A stretch of DNA of 64,000 bases from Sipunculus nudus (taxonomy: Eukaryota > Annelida > Sipuncula > Golfingiida > Sipunculidae). A model generated the notes under the pieces. It was not told the DNA's origin and ran no database searches. It saw only the letters and a list, made by a program, of their open reading frames with translations. The stretch spans positions 4,046,339 through 4,110,338 of the forward strand of contig CM049316.1 in the NCBI GenBank assembly GCA_026874595.1, written 5' to 3'. How positions within the stretch are numbered: the stretch's first letter is position 1; each line of letters starts with the position of its first letter. Shown here piece after piece: positions 1 to 13,301 of the stretch. Both the position numbers and the translations under genes were made by a program.

Positions 1-152
1 TGTAACTGAAGCCTTAGTCGGTGGTTCGACCTCTTCGGGGTCAAGCGGTGCAACTGATGGTTTTACTGGTTTGACTGGTTCTTGGCGAGGTGCCGTTGTC
101 ATTAAGGACTCGGTGGTGGATTCCTGTGGTGCCTTCCTCGTCACTACTTCTT
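1..152 (-). CDS. Possible partial exon of a neighbouring gene, Pro/Lys/Glu/Thr-rich
   Basis: This stretch is clearly more GC-rich than its surroundings. On the minus strand it is open from an acceptor-like ACTTACAG to the window edge and reads as a low-complexity linker (RQEPVKPVKPSVAPLDPEEV). On the plus strand it is also open, and it ends in a good donor (TCT|GTAAGT at 155-160) with a Gly/Ser/Thr-rich reading. Strand is therefore uncertain. I prefer minus because that translation looks more like a natural linker. I do not recognise a family. Confidence 0.35.
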
Positions 153-3100
153 CTGTAAGTTATGGAAAGATAGTCCACTCAATATTACAATAAGTTTCTA
201 GGCCACTATCTTACTTGGGATTTGTTATCATGGAATGTCAAAAAAGATCACGTATTTTTGTACTTCAAAAATAAAGTTCACTCCCACCAGGAGAATTTAT
301 TTATTACATGTTATTGCTATTCTATTGAGACTCGAAATTAAATATGCTTCGAGACGTTGATAATAATATGAGAAAAAAATGTAGCAAAACTGTATAGCTT
401 TACTTAGATGAATTTCAAAACGCGTGCAATGTCACCATAACTTTATATTATTGGATGCTCATGTAAAAAAAAACCAACTTACTTACAAGACCTAAATCTG
501 ACTTTAACTACCAAAAGCGACTACAAAGGGAACAAACTACAGCACATGCAGAAATTAGTGAGGAACTTTAGACAATTAGTAGAAGCAGCTAGGTACTTAC
601 AGTTAGATGTAAGACGATCATTTTCTTCACAAACATTTTCCGGGTTTCATGTTGACAGTTATAATGAAAACCTTTCTCTAATGGGTGTACGTGTATGTCT
701 ATGCGTGTAGAGAAAGGGTTTCTTTCCATAACTGTCCTTATCTGCTCTTAAAACCGGGCTTTCCGAAAATAAAATTCAGCTTAATATGTCGTGTTTCAAT
801 ATTTTCTGTAGTTCGTTTATACGGTTTCGTAAAATGTGTCATTTCTATACTTTAAACAATTGCTGGATTTATTGATTCTTCAAGACCACCTACCTTTAAA
901 TCCTCAGTCACAACTACATTTTCAAATGAATATGTAGTGAAAAGATGTGCAAATAAACTATAATTCGGAACTGGAACTACTTGTTTTGCAGGACTAACAC
1001 ATTGCATGGAGTCTCGTTTGTAGCCCTATCAGGGCCAATCCTAACGAATGACGTTTGGAAATAAACTAAATTAACGTTATACCAAATTGTGCGTGTACGC
1101 AAGATGTGGCATGAGCTCAGTGTCTGAGTTAAGAGGTGGTAAAAGGAGCAAGTCTACTGCAAGCCGCCCTGGCGTCTATTTAATAAGATGAACAAGTGTT
1201 CCTACCAAAATCACAACTGCCAATCAAATCCAACGAAAAACAAGAGGACCACAAAAGTGCATAATATGCCCGACTTATGTCTTGTGACCTCATAAAATAT
1301 GCGGGAATTTTGCCGAGATATTTGAATTCAGGTGAGGAACAGTATTAATATTTATACTGAGTTTTATGAACATCCATAAGATTTATGTTAAGTCATCACG
1401 GTGCTTCCAAAGTCTGGTGACCTCTGACTGCACTTAATATGCATGGATCTTGCCAGGAATCGAACTTAGGTGAGATATTATTTTGGTTAATATTTCTGTT
1501 GAGTTTCATCAAAATCCATCATATTCCTGATAAGTTATCGCGGCAACACCACAAAGTAGCCTCGTGACTACTAACCTCAATAAATATGCGTGGATTTTGC
1601 ATATTATCGAACTCGGGCGAGATTAGCGATTGGTTAGTAGTTGTCGTCAGTTTCGTGAAAATTCATCAAATTCTGGTAAGTTATCGAGGCGACACTAAAA
1701 AGTTAACGGACGGACTGAGTGTTGGTATACCATAATACGTCCCGTCATAGACGAAATGTTTAAAAAGGAAAATACACACTGCTCACACGCCGAATGAACC
1801 TTTTTAAGAAATTAACGGGGCAGGTTTATAAGGCCTTTATTTGATAGATCATATTCTCGAGCCCTTCCAGCAATGCTAGGTTTGACCTCGACTCGGAACA
1901 AGTAAATAAGCGAGTCTTGATTCACTTCAATTCCCTTGCTCATTATTCCTGAAATAGACATTAAAACGGCTCGCTGAATCAAGGGCTTAGAAAGGGTGGC
2001 TGCCACAGACTTGACAGTATGAGGTTGAAGGAGCATGTCTATATTTCTATTTGTTCCATGCAAGGAAAGGACCTTGACGTAAAGTTTTGGTGAATTGCCA
2101 TGTACTTTAACATGTCCCGCCTCCGTGGTTGATTCGACAGTGAATTAGATATTTTATCCCGGAGGGGAGGTGTTTAGCATTTTTTATCGAGGTCCAGAAC
2201 AAAGGGCGGGTGTAAGGGAAGCACTCATTCCTTTCCCTTATCATTTGCACAATAGGTAGAGAATTCATTAGTGTATCACGTTAACTTTGCTCCGGACCGT
2301 AGTTAACCGCCGTCTAGCAGCTGGAATCACAATCGCTTGAATCCCGCATAGATCGTAAGTTTCGATAATTATATTGCATTTACATAACAAGATACAAAGA
2401 AATTTTGACCTTTTTTTATAAAGATAAAAAAATATTTTCGAACGTATGAACATGAAGACGGCACGGCACTTCCCAGCTTACAGGAAATTGTCATGATTTT
2501 TAAAATCTTTTTAATGGAATAGAAGTATCGAAACTAAAGATCTACGTGGGAGACTCTCCCCTTTTATAAACAGAGATTCCAATGCCCGTGCATGCAGCTT
2601 CCAGAATAAAGTTAGACATATACATATTTACATATATATGCGCCGTACTAGGTATCCTCACACAGTGTAGCGGGGTGCCAGGGCGACTTAACGTGGTTCT
2701 GAGACATTTCATGTATTATAACTTCAACCATCACTAACTACTGTTAACTGTTGTCTGTTAGACTATGTAATCACCAGAAACATAATCACGCCCAAAGGCT
2801 GCAAAAAATATCGTCAGAGGGGCCACCCTGACGTAAGATCAAAGCACTAAGGTGTGGAGTTATACAGGAGTGCCAAACTCAAAAATGTTTTAAATGGGCA
2901 AATTTACCTAAATCAGTGATTATAAGCAAACCACTTGATTTGCAGTCCCCCCCCCCCCCCCCTCCCTTTTTTAAGAGAATTATTCTATTTTTGCCCCGTT
3001 TTATGTAGATAAACATTGTTTTCACACCTTTTGAACATGCAGACTACACAAACTGAGAAACATTTTATTAGTTAAGACAAAAGCTTTATTTTGCAGAGGA

Positions 3101-6100
3101 TATACAAGTCTTTCAGAATATTAGTGGCTTATTGCATAAATACCAGGAAATCTCAATAGCTTGCAGTGAAAAAAAAAACAGTATTGGCTCTAACACTTTA
3201 ACAGGTTCGAAAACTGCGGTAAACTCTTGTTTACAATGTATGAAAACAAACAAAAATGAATCCATTTAACTGAATGAAATACTTCCTAAAGGAAAGATGA
3301 AACTCATATAACATACATTTTAATATGTGATAATTTTTAAGTATTATTTTAGGACCATAAGGTACAGACACTTTGATATGTGATAATTTTTATGTTATAT
3401 TTGGGACCATAACTGCCATATTTCGAGCCTTTCAGAATCCCTGTTTGTTCCTTCAGTCCAGTTTATTCAGTTAAGAACCATTGAGATTTACGGGTATTTT
3501 ACATGAATATCATATCGATAGAAACGCAAAATATATGGAATAACAAAAATCAAATAACTTTTCAGATAATTTTACATTTTTCAGCATGTATATTTGTGTT
3601 TACTGGATTTCCCTTTTGCTGCTAAAAGCATAATCTATTTTCAGACAAACAAAGGCCGCTCCTGTTTCAGTCCTAACATTCTAACAATTACCAACTCTTA
3701 CACTTTATTAATTTATAATTAATATTTGATTTCCTCATATTTAAGGCCACAATGTAAAAATGAAACATTCATCCTTTATTTTCAAGTTTTACTTAATGCG
3801 CCTGAAGTTACAGATTTATACCATCTTAAAGTGTGCGATTTCGAAGACAAAGTGAACAATGATAACTCATGTTCAGTATAATGATCCATATAATCATATA
3901 TCACTGAAACAAGAAGAAAAGTTTGCTTTCTTAAAAAAAACAACAAAATATACATCAGCTAATTTGTTAAGTACTTTTGAATACAAATATTTAAATACAT
4001 ATTATCCTGCCCGGGTGCCCAAAAACACAAGAATCAGCAGGTATTAGTTACCTAAAAGATGAAGAAAAGAAAAAAATATAAAAGAAGATGGTACAACTTT
4101 GACCAAGATAAAATATTAAAAAGAGTAAAGTTTACTTTGTAAAAGTCTTAAGATTTTATAAATTAGAAAAGTTTACATTCTATGAGTAAAGTTTTTATTC
4201 TAAAAGCCATAGTATTTAAAAGATCAGAAAATTAAAATGGTTTAACCAGAAAATTCATTGTCAGAACATTTTTATTTATAAAGTGTAAAATAGAAACATA
4301 AGTATCAGTACTTGAAAATACACCCATATACAGAAAAGCAACCAAGGCATATGTGGTTTTATGAGAAATGCGGTTTAAATAAATGAATAAGATATGTTAA
4401 AGAATATAGTAAAATTTGAAGTAGTAAAAGACGAAGGGGAAATAAAAACTACAGGGTTTCTTCAGGATATAGAACTTGACCTGCGTTTTAAGAAAGCTGT
4501 ATCCAATCTTTAGACAAAATATTAAAAATATAAAAATCTATTTTGATCATACTAGTAACATTGTCACATAAACCAACTAAAAATTAATTAAAATATTCTA
4601 GAAAATCAATCAACTGAATGAAGAAACACCACATTAATATTAAACATTTAACACGGAGTCACTTCACTTTTAACATTAAGTTACTTTACTAGGGACATAC
4701 ATTTGGTTTGCAATTTGCTCTTGGTTCTCCTATGTTTTTAATGCAAGCTTAGATTAAAGAGGTGACCCAGGCTATTACTTTTCTAATATTATATATTATG
4801 TACAAATGAACCATTTCCTTAACAGCACAGTTATTCATCTCAATAAACCGACATCTATACATATTCTAAAACAAGTCTTACATGTTTATAAATGGCATGC
4901 ATATGTTTCCATTATATATGACATATTGTCTGATTTCACATGCAATATCAACAAGTAATTTCCATGAAATGCCACAGTAATCTATTTCAAACAGAATGAG
5001 AATTTCTTATGACCTAGTCAGAAACTTTACTGATATGTGATATTAAGATATGCAGTTATGCTGCATGAATTTTGTCTACTTCATAATTATTCTTAAGCCC
5101 AAAGAGTTTCTGAGCTATTTTATATCAAAATAATACCTAATTAATATGCACCCTCTGAACACTGTTAGTTCAGAACAATCACTATTTTGGTTGTTTTGTT
5201 TGCACAATTCATTATTGACTAACTTGCATGGATAAGAATGTGAAAACAATGTAAATAAATATCCAAAATTGAAAAATGTTTTTTTTTTTTAAACAAGGAC
5301 ATGGAACCTTCAGCCAATAAATTATCTAGATTTAAAACATTTTGATTTAATTCTAAATAATGAAATATAACTCCATAAGATATTTGTACTAAATGGTTTC
5401 AGGCAAACTTAAATATTTTCACAGAATTTGCAAAAATTAAATGTAGCACAACAGGGAGATTATTGTATAGTAATGTATAAATACATATATCCTCCACCCA
5501 AGTAAATACACATATTAGGTATATAATATGTCTGTATATAATGAGTCAACTTACAATACAAGTATCACAGCTGAACTAGAGGCTTGACAGATTATCATGT
5601 GCATTTTCACCATTTTAGAAAAGTAAAACAGAATAAAACCAATCATTCATGCATCAAGTATACGAGATGGTTTAGCACTGCAAGCTTACCTGCAGACACA
5701 AAGAATTTAAGCACATATAACAATTTCAACCTTTTAAGCACGTTTTAACCTTCAACAGGCAACATGTCGATTGCAGTTAGATCATGGCACAGCAGTACGG
5801 GTTGGTTTTAGTTGTTACTGAGATGACATCACAAAGGTTACCATGGTACTTGAAATGAACATGTCATTGTTACATTTCACTTCCTGTTGTACATTTCACA
5901 GAAGTTCACAGATGAAATGAACAAATCATGAATTTCATGTCCCTGGATCAAGACCTTTTTTCTTACTGTGCACCTTGACTTTGCAGCCCCAGATAAAATG
6001 TACTTGTACTATTTTTTGTGCACCTAGAATAAACTACATGTATTTGAAAACTAGGTGAAGTGATGTTATCTAACAGCAATGCTAAGTTATATTTTTATTA

Positions 6101-6693
6101 GCTTCTGGGGAAGAAATGCCGAGTTTTGCTTGTACAGATACATATACATTACAAACTCTGAAAGTTAGTACAAAGCACACAAATCACTGTACTCACTGAT
6201 GTAAATGGGATTTTAATCCATTTAAGTGATTTACTATTATGACATTAATTAAACACCATTAAGCTGAAAACAAATATCAATTAAATTTGGTTTCACATTT
6301 TAAACATGAGAATATAAATGTTCTTAAAAGATATCACACTATTTACAGTAAATATGTGCTAAGTCCTTTTTAAATCATTGTGTTAAATCTAAAAGGACTA
6401 AAAATGGTGTGCGATTGTGTTAACAGAATCTTTGGTATGAGACATTAAAGGTCAAGTTCTGTTTTTCTGTGAAAACAACTTCTCATTCTCTGTTCAAATA
6501 TTGTTAATGTTTTTCAGGCATGGCTGATTAACATCACCTATTATGTCACAATACCTGGTTCAATATATATGTATAAAATAGAATTAATCCTGAGCAAAAA
6601 TACATCTTTGAATTCTAGTTTTAAGTTGGTCAGGATTTAGGTTGTACAGTGAGTACAATGCCCGGGAAAGGCACAGAGTCAGCCTCACGACCC
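153..6693. other. AT-rich downstream region and probable long 3' UTR, no gene seen
   Basis: I see no convincing coding sequence here. A roughly 147-bp diverged tandem repeat occupies about 1350-1700 (recurring GTAAGTTATCGAGG-like block). A C-homopolymer is at about 2947-2962. The stretch 3060-6690 is unusually free of recognisable repeats and directly follows the stop codon on the minus strand, so part of it is probably 3' UTR. Minus-strand AATAAA hexamers lie at 6094-6099 and 3085-3090, but many AT-rich hexamers exist and the true site cannot be chosen from sequence. Confidence 0.4.
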
Positions 6694-6878
6694 TCATGTG
6701 TTAATGACACAAGAGGTAACCATAGAAACCAAGGTCAGAAGGGTCATCCCGAGCAGTGTTAGTACAGTTCCATGGACAGCGGCTCCCGATCTGACACTAC
6801 CTGGGCAAGTCTCCGGGAACAGGTCGCACTGGTCTACGGACAGTCCACTGGTCTTGTAGTAAACGCTGTTGGCGCTGG
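6694..6878 (-). CDS. TEP last coding exon C14 with hydrophobic (GPI-signal-like) tail
   Basis: The acceptor is TTATGTTTTCAG| and the TGA stop is at 6694-6696. Length is 185 bp: two bases, 60 codons and the stop. It encodes SANSVYYKTSGLSVDQCDLF, then PETCPGSVRSGAAVHG and a hydrophobic run GTVLTLLGMTLLTLVSMV before a short TSCVINT end. Two cysteines precede the tail. A small-residue cluster (SGAA), a spacer and a hydrophobic C-terminus resemble a GPI-attachment signal, as in human CD109. A single transmembrane helix is the alternative. The phase join with C13 (A + CC = Thr) is exact. Confidence 0.9.
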
Positions 6879-7129
6879 CTGAAAACATAATATTGAGATG
6901 TGAGCATTGCTAAAAATAAATGTCAAATGTCTGGAACTGATGGCATGCGCAAGAAGTACTTTTAATACAAGAACAGTACAAAACTTATTTTGCATAGTAC
7001 AATATCAGATAACAACTGGAATGGCTTTGTTTTTGCAGCAAGAAAACAGATATATGTCTCCCCCTATGGGCCATCCCAAAACATTAGGGGTAAAATATGC
7101 ACCATCTCAAAACAATGATTCTTGATTTC

Positions 7130-7640
7130 AGCAGGCCAAGGTCAAGGCTTTTCAAACTCCAATGAGATTTTTGCAGAAAGAATTAGTGTGTCAAATTTGA
7201 AAAAAAAAAAAAGCTTCAATACTCCCAAAATTATGGGGGTCACAATAACCCTAGAATTGCATTAATTTGACCTTGAAGATGAATGTTCTGGAAAAGGTCA
7301 CTGGGTTTCTAACTTGTCTGAGAACTTAATGGTAGGAACAATTTGAGTACCAAATTTGAGGACAAAATGTGAAAGGCTTCAAACGTTATGGGGTTCACGA
7401 TAATTTTATATTTTGGCAGATGTATTTGACCTTGAAGATGAAGATGAAGGTCACCAGGTTTTGAACTCCGACGAGATTTTGGGATGAACAATCACACTGC
7501 AATATTTATGAAGAAAATATGCAGCCCTTCAAAAGTAATCTCGTTCACAAGATATCCTAATGATCAAGCTGACAACGACGGATGAAGGCACTGAGAACAT
7601 CATGTCTCCTCTGGAGGGGGGGGGGGGGGCATAATTACAA
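7130..7640. repeat. Diverged tandem repeat (about 150 bp) ending in a poly-G run
   Basis: Units recur with a phrase like TTGACCTTGAAGATGAA followed by a GGTCAC-containing phrase and a TTATGGGGTTCAC-like phrase. The block ends in a G-homopolymer at about 7614-7628. It lies in the last intron of the TEP gene. No coding potential was seen. Confidence 0.5.
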
Positions 7641-8258
7641 TAAAACTGGCATTGCCTGGTATCAGTCATGCCACAGTATATTTAAGTATCATCAGATATT
7701 GACTAGACCCTATTTTAAATTGTCCTATACCTGAATGCCATTTTCACATACTAAATGACATAACTGTCAGTCTAAAATTGCACATTTTATGTACAGTTAA
7801 AATGTGTAAAAAAATAAAAGAATTGCAGGTGTTGTTCAATTGATCAAGCATTTCAAGAAATAAGGATACATCAAACTTCAGGACAAACATACACTGAGAA
7901 AATCTTGACAATTTTACTTGCTTAAAAATAAAAACAAAGATTGTTAAGGATGCACCAGTTTTTCATTGAAAACACCTGTTCTTATTCTCCCTAATAATTA
8001 TTAAGGCATCATACTTAGAAATGGCAAGGTGAAACTAAAATATATGTGAAAAACTTATGTTGATAATGCAATATGTAAACCTACAAAAAATGCTTAACAC
8101 ATTCCACTGTGGCAACCTGTCTGTGTATATATTCTTACTTTCTAAGACTTCTAGAAATTTACCAAAGAGACATGTGTCAAACGTTCATTAAATTCTCTGA
8201 CACTGAAATGTCCTATGGACACAGTCATGAACCACAAGGAAAACAATAAATCTGTAAA

Positions 8259-10170
8259 TCAGGTGTAAAAGTGGAGACATGTCATTGAGAACATGGCAAA
8301 AACTAGAATGCGGGAAGTTGACAAGCGACTAAGTGTATCCCCTGAAACCATGCAGAGTGGGACAGATGAAGTGAGGCATGGAGTGAGTGGCAAGGGGAAA
8401 TAGAGACAGGTGTGTTGCATATTAGCATGGATGTCTGGAGCAGAAATGTGTATGTAGGTGGCACCACCTGCCACAAAAACCAAGAAAGTTATCCAAGTTG
8501 TATACAATTGCAGAATTTTGGGGAGATAAGTCAAACCAGTCCTGAGATATTAGCCTTGATGTCTGCAGCCTGAACGTGAAAGTAGGCGACAAAATTGAGG
8601 AAGCTATCCAAGATGTATATAAATGCAAAATTTTTGGCAGATAAGTCAAACCACTGCCGAGATATGAGTGATTTTATCCCATGGCAGACAAACAGACGGA
8701 CACTGTGCGAAAATGGTTGCAGGTTGGGCCACCAGTTTTGCGTATGATAAAGAGCTATGTGAGATCTATACACATGCAAATTTCAGGCAGATAAGTCAAA
8801 CCAGTCCTGAGATATAAGCCTTGATGTCTGCAGCCTGAACATTAATGCAGATAGCGCCACCTGTCATAAAATCAAGCAAGCTATCCAGGATGAAATGCAA
8901 AATTTCAGGTGGATAAGTCCATTCACTGCAGAGATATGAGTGATTTTATCCCAAGGCAGATGAACAGACAGAAGCTGTGCAAAAATGGTTGCAGGTGGTG
9001 CCACCATTTTTTTGTATGTTATAAAGCTATCCAAGGGCTACATTTGTGCAAAAATTTTTTTCCCGATTGGTCAAACCAGTCCGAAGATATGTGGCTTTAT
9101 GTGTCGAAACAGACGCACAGATGGACGCACTGGAGAGATTAAAGGTCAGAGGCCAACACAAAATATTTTGGTACCAGTTCACATGTGACCCGATAATCGT
9201 GTAAATTTTCAGAAAAATCTGTCCAGTGGTCTCAGAGTTCTATTCAGGAAACAAATGCAGTGGCAGCTGTGGTGTAGAACCCCGTCAAAAACATAGTATT
9301 GGCAAAACTTTGTTTTAGCGGATACAATTATGCTCAGTGTCAGTTTCACTAAGTATAGTATGTGTGGGCATGATAAAGTCAGCATCTTGAAGATATGTAA
9401 AGGAATACAGACCTTATGAAATATAAACAAGGCCAATAGGCCTAATGCGAACCTGTGCATATGGATACACACCAGGTATAACGCTTCCATGCTGAACCAC
9501 TACTTTTCATATATATGAACAATGCAAGTACTAAACATTTTGAACAAGAAACAATACACAAACATCACTGCTGAAATTCTGGCATGGGTGCACACAACAC
9601 AAAAATTATTGTAGGTGGCACCACCAGTCTTGTATATGACAAAGCTATTTGACATGTATAAATATGCCCAATTTCAGGCTGATATATCAAATTCCTCCTT
9701 AGAATTAAGCAGGCACATACACTTTGCAAAGTCATTGTAGATGGCGACACCTGTCTTGTGAACGAGAAAGCCATTAAAGACACATAGAAAGGTCAGAATA
9801 TCAGGCCTTGAGTCTGATGCACGGGGCTGACCAGGCTTAGGTGAGAAAGGCTGTTGCCCCGAGTGTACTGTGACAAATTACTGGCTCAGGCTACTGCACT
9901 GAGTGAACTCTTGACCTGCACCTGGCTAGACTGAGTGAACTTTTGACCTGTACTTGGCTGCACTGAATGAACATGAGGTGATCACATGATACTCATGAGG
10001 TGATCACATGCTACCCATGAAATGATCACATGCTGCCCATGAGGTGATCACACGCCTTGTGCTTGGCTGCACTGATTGAACTCTTGGCCAAAATCTGGCT
10101 GCACTGAATGAACTCTTGATCTGTTGCCAAATCTGAAACAGTTGGCAGTTTCTCAACCTATTCAAGAAAC
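8259..10170. repeat. Dispersed composite repeat, copy 1
   Basis: The first block (about 8290-9230) contains repeated modules with CAGATAAGTCAAACCACTG, a gagatatgagtgatttta-type phrase, and GGTGGCGCCACC-like palindromes. The second block (about 9425-10160) contains GGCCTAATGCGAACCTGTGC and four short units with GAGGTGATCACATG (9966-10050). Both blocks recur at 32.7-35.2 kb, with high similarity but in the opposite order. ORFs here are short and not conserved as proteins. Confidence 0.75.
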
Positions 10171-10824
10171 ATACACAATCTTGGCCTGTTATGTAACTCT
10201 GCTAAAATTTATCCAAAACAAACCATTTGAACAAACTTGAGAAGGCTCACCTCTGGGATCATTTCTGTAAAATATTGAACAATTTGGCTGGACTCTTTAC
10301 AAGAAGAAGTTTTTATCAGCTTTTTCCCTGTAAAATCTAAGTAATTGCAGATAGCAAAAATAAGCTGAATCCATCAACATTTGTTATGTGACTGATAATT
10401 GCATAAAATTTGGGGATGGTAGCTCCTGCTACTGCTGAGAAATTATGAATAGTGTACAGATGATATCTAATATCATAAATCTACATTTTTTAAAAGCTTT
10501 TAAAAAACATTCTTTTCAATATTTTCCATAGATATTCTGAAATCTAAATGTCTAGAGGCATGATGTAATGGATGCTGATAAACTGGTGCTAGGCTAGATG
10601 TATCTGCTTCACACAGCTAACATATATGGTAAAATGACTCAATTCAATCTTTAAAATTCAGCCAAAATTCATTTTTTGGAACAATAAAAGACAATAATTA
10701 TTAGAATGATTCAGGGAATTATTCTTGCAAAATATTAAACAAACTGTCCTCAGTATCATCAGTCGAAAAATGTTTTGTAGGTTTATATAACTCATATGGG
10801 AAAATACAGCGAAATAGCAAAGTT

Positions 10825-11410
10825 CAGCTTCCCATAACTCAGCAAAAAATCATTGAACCAAAACCATTTGAACAAACTTGAATTATCAACTTCTAAAGAC
10901 AATTAATGTGTGAGATTTAAGAATTTGGCCCAGTGGTTTTTGAGAAGAAGATTTTTGTAGCCACTTAGCTAACATGGGCTGTCATGGCATATGACTAAAT
11001 TCAGCTTCCCATAACTAAGCCAAAAGTCACTGAACTGAGACCATTTGAACATACTTGAATTATCAACATCTAAGGATAATTATTGTGTGAGATTTAAGAA
11101 TTTGGCCCAGTGGTTTTTGAGAAGAAGATTTTTGTAGCCACCTAGCTTACATGGGCTGTTATGGCATATGACTAAATTCAGCTTCCCATAACTCAGCAAA
11201 AAGTCACTGAACTGAGACCATTTGAACAAACTTGAATTATCAACATCTAAGGATAATTAATGTGTGAGATTTAAGAATTTGGCCCAGTGGTTTTTGAGAA
11301 GAAGATTTTTGTAGCCACTTAGCTAAAATGGGCTGTTATGGTATATGACTAAATTCAGCTTCCCATAACTTAGCCAAAAGTCACTGAACTGAGACCAGTT
11401 GAACAAACTT
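10825..11410. repeat. 177-bp tandem repeat, about 3.3 copies
   Basis: The phrase CAGCTTCCCATAAC starts at 10825, 11002, 11179 and 11356, an exact 177-bp period. Internal units are highly similar (GAGAAGAAGATTTTTGTAGC recurs in each). The block sits in the last TEP intron. No coding role was seen. Confidence 0.85.
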
Positions 11411-12059
11411 CAGAAAGCACTACCCTAGGATCATTTCTGTGCGATATTAAACAATTTGGCCATTTCTTTGCAGAGAAGAAGTTATTTGTAGCTGTCAGTA
11501 TGATACAGGCACTGATGACCCCTGTACAAAAAAGGCTGATGCAGGTGGCGCCACCAATACCTCAATTTCAGATATGACTCATGTGACCAACATTGGCATA
11601 AAATTTGGTGATGATAGCTCAAGCCATTTCTGAGATTGTAATTTTAGTATGCTTTTTTGGACAGATGACTAAGTTCAACTTTTCAACACCGAATTTAAAC
11701 CATTCGAACAAACTTGAAAGAGATTGTTCCAGGAATCATTTCTGTAAAATATTGGACAATTTGGCTTAACAGATTCGGAGAAGAAGATTTTTTAAGCTTT
11801 TTTAGCTTTTTCCCTATAAATTCTGAGATAATGAAGTTAGAAAAAAAATTAACAAAATCCAATATAGTTTTTTGGATGACTGATTATTTGCAAAAAAATT
11901 GGTGATGCTTGCTCCTGCCATTTTTGAGATAGCTATGGTTAACGTACAGACGACGAATGACGTACGACGCACGACGCACGACACACGACTGATGACGCCG
12001 CACCATCGCATAAGCTCACAGGTTTGCTAAAAAAAGTATAAATAGTAATAATTCTGAAA

Positions 12060-13120
12060 AACAAGGGACCCATGGGTCACAGCGCTCAGCTGAAGTTTGA
12101 ATCTTTTGCAAATGCAAAATTTCAATTGTAATGTTTTTCATATATATAAGCATATGAGAAGCTAAGAGGAAAGGGGCCCTCCTACTTGGTTATAGTGAAG
12201 TTCTAAATATATGATTGCAAAACTAATACTCTGACAATACTGTCATGGAGAAAAACAGTAAAAGTTTTGAGATACTGTGATGCATATGAAAAATTTACAG
12301 ATGGACAGGCAAGTGGACAGAATGGACTAATACCTTTATTTCACTTTCAAGGCAACAATACATTTAAGTTTATATAAAAGCCTATTTTTTTGCATATTCT
12401 CAGATTCATTTTTTTTATTTACAAGTTTTAAATATTTGTAATAAAAAAATCTGAAAATTCAAGTTAAATATCAGAATTCTAAGTTACAATCATTATTTAT
12501 CCATAGTGTAGCACATATTGGGTCATATTATGCATACATATATATTTTATTATCTTTAAATCACAAATGTTTAAACTGAATTTAAAAGAAAATAATGCCA
12601 CAACATTCCTTGAATCACTATTAAAAAGTTTTGCACATTGGCATTTTCAGTTCATGCTTAATTTTATTCACCGACATAAAAGATTCAGTAAATTTGATAA
12701 AATAAAATCATATTTTTAAATAAAGTATACACACTGTTGGTTGAACACGGGACAAAAAATATCATACTTCAGCAATTCTCATCTTAAGTGAGTAAATATA
12801 TTTCCAGATTTTTTAAAGATTGCATTATATTTGGGCCCAAAACTTCAAAACAATATGCACATTTTTGGGATGTTTATAGAAAATGTATGAAAAAAAATGT
12901 ATACTAAATATGATCAAAAACAAAGTGGTTTTGATATTACGCAGCCTGGTGACCCAATTTTCAGTATGGAAGGAGATTTGGGGAACATCTAACTGTATGC
13001 AAACTTTTGGATTCATAGGTCCAACAGTTTTAAAACGTGTCATGTTAACGGCCGGACGGCCGGACGATGGACATAGGACCATGACTATAGTTTAGATGAC
13101 TTATAGTCAGCTGAGCTAAA
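12060..13120. mobile_element. Short non-autonomous repeat element with GCTCAGCTGA inverted ends
   Basis: The left side begins AAGGGACCCATGGGTCAC followed by GCTCAGCTGA at 12084-12093. The right side ends TCAGCTGAGC at 13107-13116, the exact inverse, preceded by a GGCCGGACGGCCGGACG tract. The interior resembles parts of 51.9-53.2 kb. It behaves like an internally deleted member of the family that fills 46.3-54.2 kb. No transposase ORF is visible. Confidence 0.55.
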
Positions 13121-13198
13121 AATGTAATATACTTTTTTAAAAATTAGAGTAGCAAGAGTGTAGTGTCTATATACTGTGCCAATTTTATTCAAACTTAC

Positions 13199-13301
13199 TT
13201 GGATCGTAGTATCTGGAGATTGTGGCACGAGCAGGCTGCAGCTTGTCGACAATCTCTACACGTTGAGCATGGTAGAACACACACTGCTCAGCCTTGTCAA
13301 T
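13199..13301 (-). CDS. TEP constitutive exon C13 (receptor-binding-like domain)
   Basis: The acceptor is GTGTATTTCAG| and the donor is GATCCAA|GTAAGT, a strong site. Length is 103 bp, 34 codons plus one base. It encodes IDKAEQCVFYHAQRVEIVDK then LQPARATISRYYDP. The block xxCVxFxxxRxxxVxxLxPAxxxxxRYYDP closes the receptor-binding-like domain in this family. The 6.3-kb intron to the last exon is full of repeats. Confidence 0.94.

Noticed and set aside
1812-2063. Minus-strand 83-residue open frame
   Set aside because: Composition is not absurd for protein, but I found no splice context, domain or conservation to support it.
9971-10050. Possible CRISPR-like array (GAGGTGATCACATG units)
   Set aside because: Units are contiguous without spacers and the genome is eukaryotic. 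It is a short tandem repeat.
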